Assembly (NCBI GenBank): GCA_964617105.1
Contig: CAZTWC010000029.1
Span: forward strand, 1 to 21,748
DNA length: 21,748 nt
Reading direction: 5' to 3'
DNA from: CAZTWC01 sp964617105 [NCBI: uncultured Myxococcia bacterium]
Lineage (GTDB): Bacteria; CAZTWC01
The notes beneath the pieces are model-generated. The model saw only the letters and a program-made list of their open reading frames with translations, made no database searches and was not told where the DNA came from. The translations under genes were made by a program, and so were the position numbers. Numbering within the stretch: position 1 is the first letter of the stretch; the number at the start of each line of letters is the position of its first letter. This document shows, one piece after another, positions 9,301 through 16,368 of this stretch.

Positions 9301-9905
9301 AACTTATATTCGGTCCATTCTTTATTGCTCTCCTCTGTATTCCAAATATAGGAAATCGGATAGAGTCTTTGTCCCACAACCTGGGTATATTTAAACGATT
9401 GCCCCAAAAACTCCTTAAACTCCTCTAAATAAAATTCATTTTCATGAAATTCATTTTTAAATTTGGGAAGATCACTGTAAACCAATTTATTAGGAGTTGA
9501 GGCGATCAGAAGACCGCCCGGCTTTAATATCTGTTTTATTGAAGTTAAAAATTTATTTTGCTCTTCAGCAGAAATATGCTCAATGGTTTCAAAGGATACT
9601 ACTACATCGAATACAGGCGCCAAAGTTTGGCTGATATCCTCAGTGGATCCGACCTGAAACTGGAGGTTATCCGGTAAATATTTCTCCTTTGCTTCGGTTA
9701 TTGATTCCTGATCTATATCTATACCGATTACCTGACTGGCATTTTTTTGGGCCAGCAGATAACTGCCATAACCTTCGCCACAGGCAATATCCAGCACCTT
9801 TTTGTTTTTTACAAATTCACCGGCATATAAATAACGATGCCAGTGTTCATAGCTAATCTCCGGATTTTCAATATTGGGTAGATATCGCTCGCCTGTAAAT
9901 TCCAT
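6384..9905 (-). CDS. Multidomain methyltransferase/coiled-coil/GT2/GT4 polysaccharide enzyme
   Basis: 1173 residues with four parts. Residues 1-235 are a class I SAM-dependent methyltransferase (VLDIACGEGYGSYLL at 37-51, acidic GIDID at 61-65). Residues about 238-465 are Gln/Glu/Lys-rich coiled coil with internal repeats. Residues about 541-800 are a GT-A glycosyltransferase family 2 domain (VSIIIPVYN at 542-550, ANDNSTD, the metal site in LNNDTEV 624-630, CEDSDL 725-730). Residues about 806-1173 are a GT-B domain of GT4 type (VGGFKHKPNG, then GVKGKVVEAL 1087-1096 with Glu1094). It starts at ATG directly after the wzt stop (TAGATG) with GAGGTGG upstream, so it is co-translated with the exporter. 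The GT domains would assemble the exported glycan; the methyltransferase may cap or decorate it. The coiled coil between cap and polymerase resembles the WbdD/WbbB length-ruler logic (inference). Sugar specificities cannot be read. Confidence 0.85.
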   Translation of the reverse strand: MEFTGERYLPNIENPEISYEHWHRYLYAGEFVKNKKVLDIACGEGYGSYLLAQKNASQVIGIDIDQESITEAKEKYLPDNLQFQVGSTEDISQTLAPVFDVVVSFETIEHISAEEQNKFLTSIKQILKPGGLLIASTPNKLVYSDLPKFKNEFHENEFYLEEFKEFLGQSFKYTQVVGQRLYPISYIWNTEESNKEWTEYKLRFTAEGFRPSTEDKEIMYAIALCSDKKITSVNTSILVDLSERMFEETRIKQGQVDNLSQQLSQRNGQIEGLTLQSKHQKNQIDKSMEQLQTAHDQSQTLIGQMEKRDTQLTHLIEQLQKAQDHNQYLLEEKEKQDAYLREQLQTAQDQNQTLIKQVEQKAQQIIFYEKEVQKNHKQLEDYANLCKEQEQEILSSQSSLKSKENLVTQLDSQVKHDNVDIEKMTKAIEEKDTRIISLKARLENKIRHVDQLEVDLKDTRERLEQILHCHGWRALLFYYSIRDKNLPLGSRRRKILQQLFSRVNNLASQVTRSPKGGEPEVATDNAEPNYLLEFPYFSRPKVSIIIPVYNQWNYTYFCLVSILKNTLNISYEVIVANDNSTDQTQEMLKSFKNVQLISNKTNLGFLKNCNQAASQAHGEYLHFLNNDTEVNEGWLDSLLDITENDETVGMVGSKLVYSNGTLQESGGVIWQDASGWNFGRTDDPEKPEYNYVKEVDYISGASIMIRKSLWEEIGGFDQRYAPAYCEDSDLAFEVRARGYKVVFQPKSVVTHHEGITSGTDINSGIKKYQQINNQKFFEKWQKQLEKGQFESGQNVFWARDRSQNKKTLLFIDHYVPHFDQDAGSQTTYQYIKFFIDQGFNIKFIGDNFFRHEPYTTALQQLGIEVLYGDWYASNWQKWISDHSKYLDYVFLNRPHISIKYIDFIKQNTRAKIIYYGHDLHYLREKREYELYKNEQNLNQYEIWKEIEFRIFSQADVIYYPSQIEVDLIKQDLPKANVKAIPAYIFDNTGSNDNPIDFSQRKDIMFVGGFKHKPNGNGILWFVKEVFPAIVKELPKINIYIIGSHPTEEVQALASENVIVTGYVDNDTLDQYYAQCKIAVVPLLYGAGVKGKVVEALHNRIPLITTSIGAEGLENIEDYLKIADKKEDFAGAIVDLYNNQEKLQNFSSMASKYIAKYFSPRNVADKLSADMDLR
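8790..9041 (-). repeat. Imperfect tandem repeats inside the coiled coil
   Basis: Residues 289-316, 317-341 and 342-about 370 each begin EQLQ(T/K)A(H/Q)D(Q/H)(S/N)Q and continue with a Leu-rich, Lys/Glu/Gln-rich half. Spacing is 28 residues (four heptads), then 25 (three heptads plus a four-residue stutter). The DNA copies are recognisable, for example tctggtc(a/c)tgggcggttt occurs near 9015-9035 and 8855-8875, so duplication may be fairly recent. Confidence 0.75.
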
Positions 9906-10640
9906 CTAAACCACCTCTTGATAAGAGTTGATCACCTGCTCTGGGTCACCATCTTCTCTGATTTTACCTCTATCCAGCCAAACCACCCGGCTGCAAATGG
10001 TTTTTATAGCCTCCAGGTCATGGGAAACCAAAACCGTTGTTCCCCCGCCATTGATAATTTTCAATAGGGCATTTCTGGACTTCTTTTGAAAAGAGGCGTC
10101 ACCCACTGCCAGCACTTCATCGATGAGCATAATTTCAGGATCTATGTGGATTGCCACAGAGAAAGCCAGACGCATATACATACCAGCAGAGTAAGTTCTG
10201 GCCGGCATCCAGATAAATTCGCCCAACTCAGCAAATTCGACAATATCATCTACCCGGTCCATCACTTCCGCCTTGGTAAGACCCAGCAAAACGCCGTTTA
10301 TCATAATATTTTCTATGCCGGTCAAATCGGGATGAAAACCTGAACCAAGTTGTAACAGAGGGGTTTTTTTACCAAAAACCTGCAACTTTCCTTTAGTTGG
10401 AAAAATGGTGCCCAGCATCAAGGCCAGCAAAGTGCTCTTACCAGCACCATTGTTACCGATAATACCCAGACATTCCCCTTTGACAACCTTCAAATCTATC
10501 CCTTTTAAGGCCCAAAACACTTTTTTGCTGCTAACAAAATATTTGCGGGCATTAACCAGAAATTCTTTAAAACCGGGCTTGTCCCGCTTCATGGGAAAAT
10601 TTTTCCAAATATTTTCTAATACAATTGCATCTTCACTCAT
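9906..10640 (-). CDS. wzt: ABC-transporter ATPase for polysaccharide export (Wzt/TagH-like)
   Basis: 244 residues forming one nucleotide-binding domain: Walker A GNNGAGKST (62-70), signature YSAGM (150-154), Walker B IMLIDEV (170-176), H-loop His207 in LVSHD. The insertion MKRDKPGFKEFLVNARKYF before the Walker A and the LLQLGSGFHPDLTG segment (95-108) are typical of the polysaccharide-exporting subfamily (Wzt, KpsT, TagH, RfbE). It ends about 35 residues after the H-loop, so the C-terminal carbohydrate-binding domain of E. coli O9a-type Wzt is missing. It works with the permease just upstream, whose stop overlaps its ATG (ATGA), to move a lipid-linked glycan across the inner membrane. Confidence 0.93.
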   Translation of the reverse strand: MSEDAIVLENIWKNFPMKRDKPGFKEFLVNARKYFVSSKKVFWALKGIDLKVVKGECLGIIGNNGAGKSTLLALMLGTIFPTKGKLQVFGKKTPLLQLGSGFHPDLTGIENIMINGVLLGLTKAEVMDRVDDIVEFAELGEFIWMPARTYSAGMYMRLAFSVAIHIDPEIMLIDEVLAVGDASFQKKSRNALLKIINGGGTTVLVSHDLEAIKTICSRVVWLDRGKIREDGDPEQVINSYQEVV

Positions 10641-11434
10641 AACACTTCATCTAATCGTTTGCCTAATAACTTAAAAATTGCCACTCCTATCAATAGAAAA
10701 ATTATAGCAGTAAAGGCGGAGGTATAAATATATGACCAGGCGATAGTATTGTTGAGAAACAATTCCCGCCAGGCGCCCATTAAATAGGTGAGGGGGTTAA
10801 ATAATAAATAAATTCTATACTCCTCTGGTATTGCCTTAAGAGGATAAATAATCGGTGTCAACCAGAAAAGAAAATTGATACAGACCCCGATAATATATTC
10901 CATATCCCGAAAAAATGCATTTATCATAGAGAGTGAAAGAGAGATCCCCAGAGTAACCGTAAACTGTATAATAAGCAGTAAAGGAACACCCAGCAACCAA
11001 TTTATGTGAACAGATTTATCATAGAAATAAACCAGCCCTATCAATATTGGGAAAGAAAAGAGCAAGTTGACCAATTGGCCGAGAATAGTGGCGAGAACCA
11101 AAAAATGCCTGGGAAACATCACCCTTTTGATTAAATTGATATCAGCAGTCAAGGTTCCGGATGATAATAGTACTGAGGCTGAAAACCAGTTCCAGGGAAA
11201 AAGAGCGGCCAACAGAAAAAGGGTATAGTTTTTCATCTGAAAGCGCATAAAGATATTAAAGGCAATATAGAGGACAATTGCGGTTAAAATAGGATTCAAC
11301 AAAGACCACAGTATACCTAAATAGGTGCGCTTATATTTTAAGGTGATATCTTTTTTTACCAAAAGGACCAAAAGATCCAGTTGTTGGTGAAGTTTGGCTT
11401 TAGATGATTGAGAGATAAACATATTATTCACCAA
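10637..11434 (-). CDS. wzm: ABC-2 permease for polysaccharide export (Wzm/TagG-like)
   Basis: 265 residues with six hydrophobic segments, the usual ABC-2 permease length. Family hallmarks are LKYKRTYLGILWSLLNP (32-48) before the first membrane helix, the cytoplasmic FFRDMEY (174-180) and NPLTYLM (213-219). It forms the inner-membrane channel with the adjoining Wzt. The longest frame begins with TTG at 11434, overlapping the end of the preceding gene; the in-frame ATG at 11422 (residue 5) is an equally plausible start, and neither has a strong ribosome-binding site, so translational coupling is likely. Confidence 0.93.
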   Translation of the reverse strand: MVNNMFISQSSKAKLHQQLDLLVLLVKKDITLKYKRTYLGILWSLLNPILTAIVLYIAFNIFMRFQMKNYTLFLLAALFPWNWFSASVLLSSGTLTADINLIKRVMFPRHFLVLATILGQLVNLLFSFPILIGLVYFYDKSVHINWLLGVPLLLIIQFTVTLGISLSLSMINAFFRDMEYIIGVCINFLFWLTPIIYPLKAIPEEYRIYLLFNPLTYLMGAWRELFLNNTIAWSYIYTSAFTAIIFLLIGVAIFKLLGKRLDEVL

Positions 11435-12561
11435 TTGGCGATATTGATAATTTCCTCAGCCCCCACCCGGGCTGATTGGTTGAAACAAAATATATATTGG
11501 CGGCGTAACTCAGTGATATGCTGCTGATACTCTTTCTGTCCGGCAATCAGTTTGTCGATTTCTTTTGGAATCGAATCAAGTTCCCGGGGTGGAACCACCG
11601 TACCTATTTGCTCTCGAATCGATAATTCAAACGGCTCTATCCCCAGATCCTGAAAGTTTTGATTGCGTATCTTACGGGGCACATCCAAAAAGAGAACCGG
11701 CCGCTCAGTCCCCAGGGCATATTCCAGGGCTACACCGGAACAATCACAGATCATCACATCAGCTTTCAGTAAGGAGTCGTTAGTGGCAATCGAGCGCTCC
11801 AGGGTAAAATCCGGGTGTTGATTGAACTTGCCGGCCAAATGGTCCAGCATCTGGGGAGTCCGTTTTACTGTTTCAGGATGAGTCCGGACAATAACATTAT
11901 AATTGGCGGACAAGAGCAGTTCCACCAATTTCTCGCCGCAGGATTCTAGAATATTCATCTTTCCCCAGGAGGGGGCGATTAATACTATTGGCTTGGACGA
12001 AGAAGCCGGATTATTTTGCTTAAACTGGGTGGATTGGCGATGAATTTTCTCTAACCGGTAATAACCCCCTTTTACCAATCTTTTTTCCGGCAGTTTATGT
12101 CGCTTTTCCCAGGCACGGATCTCCTCCACCTGGAATGGTCCTACACACAAGATAGTGTCGTAATAATCAAAGGCTCCTGGCAAATACATCATGTGAGTGC
12201 TAACCATGGAGTGAAAGATATAAAGATAATGGACCTGGTTGATGGAACGTTTTAAATGATACTGATGCAAATCGGAGAGGGTCATTACAAATACTTTGCA
12301 ATTGATAAAAATCATCAAAAAGGGGAGCAATTTATTTAGGTAAAATGTCTTTATGGCCGGTGTCCGGTTTTCCCGGATGGGGTCGTTAAAATCAGAAGTG
12401 ATATAGCAGATGGTTTTTTGTCTGGAGATTAGTTCCTCAATAATACCGGCATAGTTGGGATAATAACCACCATGTTCAGAGTAAAAAACTATCTCTTTAT
12501 CTTTTTTTCCGGTTCGCCAAAAAAAACGAAAAAAGTCTTTAAGTTCCAATAAAAATTTCAT
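11428..12561 (-). CDS. TagB/TagF-type CDP-glycerol glycerophosphotransferase-like enzyme; candidate CMP-HEP transferase
   Basis: 377 residues in the Glyphos_transf (TagB/TagF) GT-B fold. Visible motifs are IAPSWG (195-200), RTHPE (226-230) and the nucleotide/phosphate-binding DVMICDCSGVALEYAL (268-283), followed by RPVLFLDVP. Characterised members transfer glycerol phosphate or ribitol phosphate from CDP-alditols to a glycan or teichoic-acid primer at the cytoplasmic face. Here no CDP-glycerol synthesis gene is visible, but the upstream genes make and apparently cytidylylate hydroxyethylphosphonate. The simplest inference is that it transfers the HEP-phosphonyl unit from CMP-HEP to the glycan. 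The ATG lacks an obvious strong ribosome-binding site; an 87-base gap separates it from the dehydrogenase gene. An alternative is transfer of an ordinary alditol phosphate. Confidence 0.82.
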   Translation of the reverse strand: MKFLLELKDFFRFFWRTGKKDKEIVFYSEHGGYYPNYAGIIEELISRQKTICYITSDFNDPIRENRTPAIKTFYLNKLLPFLMIFINCKVFVMTLSDLHQYHLKRSINQVHYLYIFHSMVSTHMMYLPGAFDYYDTILCVGPFQVEEIRAWEKRHKLPEKRLVKGGYYRLEKIHRQSTQFKQNNPASSSKPIVLIAPSWGKMNILESCGEKLVELLLSANYNVIVRTHPETVKRTPQMLDHLAGKFNQHPDFTLERSIATNDSLLKADVMICDCSGVALEYALGTERPVLFLDVPRKIRNQNFQDLGIEPFELSIREQIGTVVPPRELDSIPKEIDKLIAGQKEYQQHITELRRQYIFCFNQSARVGAEEIINIANW

Positions 12562-12648
12562 AACGCCAATGCTCTAAGATTCGTCAAACTGTCATCCTTT
12601 TTGTGCAATCCGAACTATGTGGAGAAAAAAAATATACCACTGATTGCT

Positions 12649-13797
12649 CTATGGATAGAAACTTTTTAACCACGCTGTTATCTGTGGTTTCTCCACCCGG
12701 CGGGGATTATTTTTAACTCTTTGTAGATTTATCTTGCCGGTAATCAATTCAAGGTCATTTTTTTTAATAGATAATTTCGCCGGGTTAGACTCCAGATTGA
12801 TAGTTTCCATTAAAAGTAATATTTTTTCATGGGCTTCTTGGGCGCTGGCAGCCCCCAGCAGTTGAAATAACTGTTGCATCTGCTGTTTAACAAAATTGAC
12901 GCCCTGTTTATGCTGCACATCATTTTCCGTGACCCCGGCATTGTAAAGAATAAACAGAGGTATGGTAAGAGCGACCGCATGGCCGTGAGGAATATTGAAA
13001 TAGGAAGTAAAAGCATAGGATAGGGCATGAGGCGCGGTGGTTTTGGTAATATTAATGGCCCGGCCGGCCAGGTTGCTGGCCAGAAGCATCTTGTCCCGGC
13101 AAGATTTATCCTGGTCCCTGACCGCCCCGACAATATTGGCAATAGCCAATTGAATAGCCTGGCGGCTATAGTTCTCTGACTCGGCTGTTGCATTTACCGA
13201 CCAAAATGATTCAATCCCCTGGCATAATGCATCCATACCAGTGCAGGAGGTGAGGTAAGGGGGAAGACTATCGGTGAGAAGCGGATCGAGAATGGCATAA
13301 TCTGGCAACAATGAGGGGTGGGCGAAAGAGAATTTCTCTTTCTTAATATATACCACACAAAAATGGGTGGATTCACTGCCGGTTCCAGCGGTGGTAGGTA
13401 TCATTATGGTGGGCACCCGCCCGGGCAATGGTGTTTTTTTACCGGTAATATACTTTTCAATTTCACCTTTGCTGCCCAATTCTTGACCAGCCAGCAGAGC
13501 AATGGCCTTGGCATTGTCCAAAGCACTTCCCCCGCCAAATCCAATTACCAAATCGCAATGGTTTTGAATAAACCGGGCAACCCCTTTTTCGATATCATTA
13601 ATTTTTGGATTGATCTCAAAATCGATAAAAGAGGTATGAGGATAATGGGTCAGGAGTTCACCAAATAATCTCTCGGCACCGGAGAGGGTGAATGCCTGTT
13701 CGTCTTTGACCCAAAAAATATTTCCAGGCTGATATTTTTCTAAAATGACTGCCAGTTCCTGATATTTTCCCCGGCCTTCAATTATTGTTTGTGTCAT
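12649..13797 (-). CDS. Iron-type alcohol dehydrogenase, probable phosphonoacetaldehyde reductase
   Basis: 382 residues of the group III metal-dependent alcohol dehydrogenase family: NAD(P)-binding GFGGGSALDNAKA (86-98), IPTTAGTGSE (133-142), metal ligands Asp189, His257 and His271 (TTAPHALSYAF and IPHGHAV). The usual second ligand His in the DAxxHxIE motif is Gln193 here (DALCQGIE). I recall the same substitution in sequences annotated as phosphonoacetaldehyde reductases, but cannot verify it. The position after PEP mutase and phosphonopyruvate decarboxylase supports reduction of phosphonoacetaldehyde to 2-hydroxyethylphosphonate, as done by PhpC, FomC and DhpG. This choice commits the pathway to HEP rather than 2-aminoethylphosphonate, and no aminotransferase gene is present in the window. 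Confidence 0.87.
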   Translation of the reverse strand: MTQTIIEGRGKYQELAVILEKYQPGNIFWVKDEQAFTLSGAERLFGELLTHYPHTSFIDFEINPKINDIEKGVARFIQNHCDLVIGFGGGSALDNAKAIALLAGQELGSKGEIEKYITGKKTPLPGRVPTIMIPTTAGTGSESTHFCVVYIKKEKFSFAHPSLLPDYAILDPLLTDSLPPYLTSCTGMDALCQGIESFWSVNATAESENYSRQAIQLAIANIVGAVRDQDKSCRDKMLLASNLAGRAINITKTTAPHALSYAFTSYFNIPHGHAVALTIPLFILYNAGVTENDVQHKQGVNFVKQQMQQLFQLLGAASAQEAHEKILLLMETINLESNPAKLSIKKNDLELITGKINLQRVKNNPRRVEKPQITAWLKSFYP

Positions 13798-13842
13798 TTA
13801 TGAATAACCCCGCAAAGCAGTAACCCCCCTTTTTCAAAGCGG

Positions 13843-14982
13843 TCATTTACTCAAGTTGTTCTTTAAGAAGGTCATATAATCCTGTTTGTTTTGCAAAGGT
13901 GTTCTGGTAGGCCGGCCTAAATCTTTTCTGGCCCCTTTTTTAAGTTTGATTTCCAGCAAGGCGGGGCCGGAGCATGCTTGCAAACGGCGCACCATCTCCG
14001 GCAACTCGGAATCGTTTTGTGCCTGTAATACCTCTCTGTAACCACAAGCCTTAGCAATGGTGGACAGATCAATATTAAAACCAACTGTAGGCTGTCCTCC
14101 CACCGAGTCATGAGAGCCGTTATTTAAAATTATATGTTTATAATTGGCAAGTGGCTTGCTGGCTATTATAGCCATGGCTCCCATATGCATAATAGCGGCG
14201 CCATCTCCATCCAGGCAATACACCTGCCGGTCCGGCTTTTGCAAAGCGATTCCCATAGCGATTTGGGATGAGTGTCCCATAGAACCTACAGTTAAAAAAT
14301 CCTTGGCATGACCCTGCTGCAATTGTTCCCGGTATTCGAACAACTCCCGAGAGGCTTTTCCGGTGGTGGATACCACGATATCTTCTGCTCCCAAACTATT
14401 GACAATGATCTTAATGGCCTCTTCCCTGGAAAGTTGAAAAGGCGATTCGGCTTTAGAGGTCAATTGATACTTGCTGAAAATACCACGGCGCGCCACCAGG
14501 GCATAGGGTTGGTGTTTTTCAGTTAAATATTCCACTGCCTTTTTAACTATTTCGCCAACCTGGTCAAACTCCTCGGGCAGCACTTGATATGGGATCTCCA
14601 GAGTATCCAGCATTTTCAAAGTTATCCGGCCCTGCATGAGATGCTGGGGTTCATCTTTTTTACCAGGCTCACCTCGCCACCCCACCAACATTAACAGGGG
14701 CAAACTATATACATCTTTACTGGCTAGTGAAATCAACGGATTGGCAGCATTTCCCAGTCCCGAGTTTTGCAGATAAACCAGAGCGCTACTCCCAGTGGCC
14801 AAATGATAGCCGGCTGCTATACCAACAGCGTTGCCTTCGTTGGCGGCTATAACGTGCCGTCTATCCGGCAGGTTATCCAGCAGATAAGCGCAAAAATCTT
14901 TTAGGGTGGAATCGGGAACTCCGGTATAAAATTTAATACCTGCTTCAGAGAGCAAATTATAAAAAGATTGACAATCTAGCAT
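13843..14982 (-). CDS. ppd: Phosphonopyruvate decarboxylase
   Basis: 379 residues, the family's usual length, with AAAGGA five bases before the ATG. It is a thiamine-diphosphate enzyme: N-terminal GVPDSTLKDFCAYL (21-34), Glu49 in AANEGNAVGIAAGYH for cofactor activation, and the cofactor/magnesium motif starting at GDG (259-261) and ending at Asn287-Asn288 in NNGSHDSVGG. The GVPDS and NNGSHDSVGGQP signatures distinguish phosphonopyruvate and sulfopyruvate decarboxylases from acetolactate synthases. It removes CO2 from phosphonopyruvate to give phosphonoacetaldehyde, the irreversible step that pulls the unfavourable PEP mutase reaction forward. It lies 14 bases after pepM, as in most phosphonate operons. 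The pepM neighbour argues against sulfopyruvate as substrate. Confidence 0.95.
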   Translation of the reverse strand: MLDCQSFYNLLSEAGIKFYTGVPDSTLKDFCAYLLDNLPDRRHVIAANEGNAVGIAAGYHLATGSSALVYLQNSGLGNAANPLISLASKDVYSLPLLMLVGWRGEPGKKDEPQHLMQGRITLKMLDTLEIPYQVLPEEFDQVGEIVKKAVEYLTEKHQPYALVARRGIFSKYQLTSKAESPFQLSREEAIKIIVNSLGAEDIVVSTTGKASRELFEYREQLQQGHAKDFLTVGSMGHSSQIAMGIALQKPDRQVYCLDGDGAAIMHMGAMAIIASKPLANYKHIILNNGSHDSVGGQPTVGFNIDLSTIAKACGYREVLQAQNDSELPEMVRRLQACSGPALLEIKLKKGARKDLGRPTRTPLQNKQDYMTFLKNNLSK

Positions 14983-14996
14983 TTTTATCCTTTCTG

Positions 14997-16295
14997 TCAG
15001 TCACTTCCCGGAATCAACCGAATTATATCTTTGATGGAACTACAGTATTGCCCGCACTCCAAACTTCTTTGGTTTTCCAATATTGATTCGGCGGTTTTTA
15101 CCATAGCCGGATAAGCACTGCGCAAAAGATGATTGGCATATATAACCACATTGACACCAGCGTCTATTAACTCCTCTTCGGTTATATGGTTGTAAGTGGA
15201 GGGCACCACCACCAGGGGAACCCGCCGGGAAAACTGGTTAAACTGGTTACAAAACTCGAGAATCTCAGTAGGTTCTTTTTGTTTGCTGTGGATCATGATT
15301 CCATCAGCACCGGATTGGATATAGGCGTTGGCCCTTTCCAGGGCATCGTCCATCCCTTTTTCCATGATCAAACTTTCGATTCTGGCAATGATCATAAAAT
15401 GATCGGTCACCCGGGCATTTTTACCGACAACAATTTTATGGCAAAAGTTATCAATGGAATCTTGAGTCTGCTCAACCTCGGTGCCGAACAGAGAATTTTT
15501 TTTCAGACCGATTTTGTCTTCTATAATGGCGGCGGAAACCCCTAAGCGTTCCAAAGTTTTCACTTTAAAAGCAAAATGCTCTGGAATCCCGCCGGTATCA
15601 GCGTCAAATATGATTGGTTTGGTGGTTACTTCCATAATATCGTTGATGGTATTGACCCGGGAAGTCATGTCAACGCACTCGATATCCGGTTTACCTTTGG
15701 CCACTGAATCGGTTAAACTGCTAAGCCACATACAATCAAACTCCCGGGTGATGCGGCCATCAACGGTTTTAACATTTTCTGCAATCAATCCGGTCAAGCC
15801 GTTGTGGGCTTCCAAAGCCCTGATCAGAGGCCTGGCGGACAACAGTCTTTTTAACCGTTTTAATCGGATATCGGGAGTGGTGCCGATCTCCTTGATCTTG
15901 GCATTCAGATAAGAGGATGAAATCCCCTGGGTATACGGGATCTCCTCAAGTTCTCCTCCCCATTCTTTCAAGGTATCGATTACTCTTTGTCTAACCTGCT
16001 TTTGCACTCCTTCTTGCCAGTCGTCACCGTGAACCACCAGGTCAGGTTTTATTTTTAGCAAGTTAGGCACATAATCAAGGGTCTCCTGGGCAATTACTGT
16101 TTTTACTCCCTTTATATTCTCTACCACCATTTTACGATGTTTATAGTCCAGATATGGAAGCCGTTTATAACTGGCAATAGCTTTATCTGTGAGCAATCCA
16201 ACTGTGACATCACCAAACTTGGCTGCATGTTGGATTATGTTCAAATGTCCATGATGGATGATATCAGCACTCATTGCTACATATACTTTTTTCAT
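14997..16295 (-). CDS. pepM: Cytidylyltransferase-phosphoenolpyruvate mutase fusion
   Basis: 432 residues. Residues 1-130 are a nucleotidyltransferase of the TagD/cytidylyltransferase type, with HHGH (14-17) as the HxGH motif and YTQGISSS (121-128) in place of RTEGISTT. Residues about 140-432 are PEP mutase, with the diagnostic EDKx5NS motif complete at 259-268 ([10 protein letters not shown]), IIFDADTGG (228-236) and a conserved Arg at 305. The mutase converts PEP to phosphonopyruvate, the entry to nearly all biological C-P bonds. The N-terminal domain would activate the end product with CTP. Published work on PntC-type enzymes shows such nucleotidylyltransferases, alone or fused to PepM, making CMP-phosphonates for glycan or lipid attachment. 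With a reductase in this operon, HEP is the expected substrate. GAAAG and GAGG lie 4 and 11 bases before the ATG. Confidence 0.95.
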   Translation of the reverse strand: MKKVYVAMSADIIHHGHLNIIQHAAKFGDVTVGLLTDKAIASYKRLPYLDYKHRKMVVENIKGVKTVIAQETLDYVPNLLKIKPDLVVHGDDWQEGVQKQVRQRVIDTLKEWGGELEEIPYTQGISSSYLNAKIKEIGTTPDIRLKRLKRLLSARPLIRALEAHNGLTGLIAENVKTVDGRITREFDCMWLSSLTDSVAKGKPDIECVDMTSRVNTINDIMEVTTKPIIFDADTGGIPEHFAFKVKTLERLGVSAAIIEDKIGLKKNSLFGTEVEQTQDSIDNFCHKIVVGKNARVTDHFMIIARIESLIMEKGMDDALERANAYIQSGADGIMIHSKQKEPTEILEFCNQFNQFSRRVPLVVVPSTYNHITEEELIDAGVNVVIYANHLLRSAYPAMVKTAESILENQRSLECGQYCSSIKDIIRLIPGSD

Positions 16296-16368
16296 TATCT
16301 TTCAAGCCTCTTTATTTTGTTGTTATTCGCCAGAATGATTATTTCTTATAACATCCGCAACCGATTTT

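Noticed and set aside
12562-12648. Internal promoter in the gap before the TagB/F-like gene
   Set aside because: TTGCAC followed 17 bases later by GACGAA gives a poor -10; no convincing promoter or terminator.
12810-13376. Two minus-strand open frames of 127 and 60 codons inside the dehydrogenase gene
   Set aside because: They lie in a shifted frame over strong dehydrogenase motifs, have no recognisable domains, and the dehydrogenase frame is intact throughout, so there is no frameshift.
15186-15912. Plus-strand open frames opposite pepM
   Set aside because: Antisense to a clear enzyme-coding frame with all motifs; low-complexity translations and no ribosome-binding sites.
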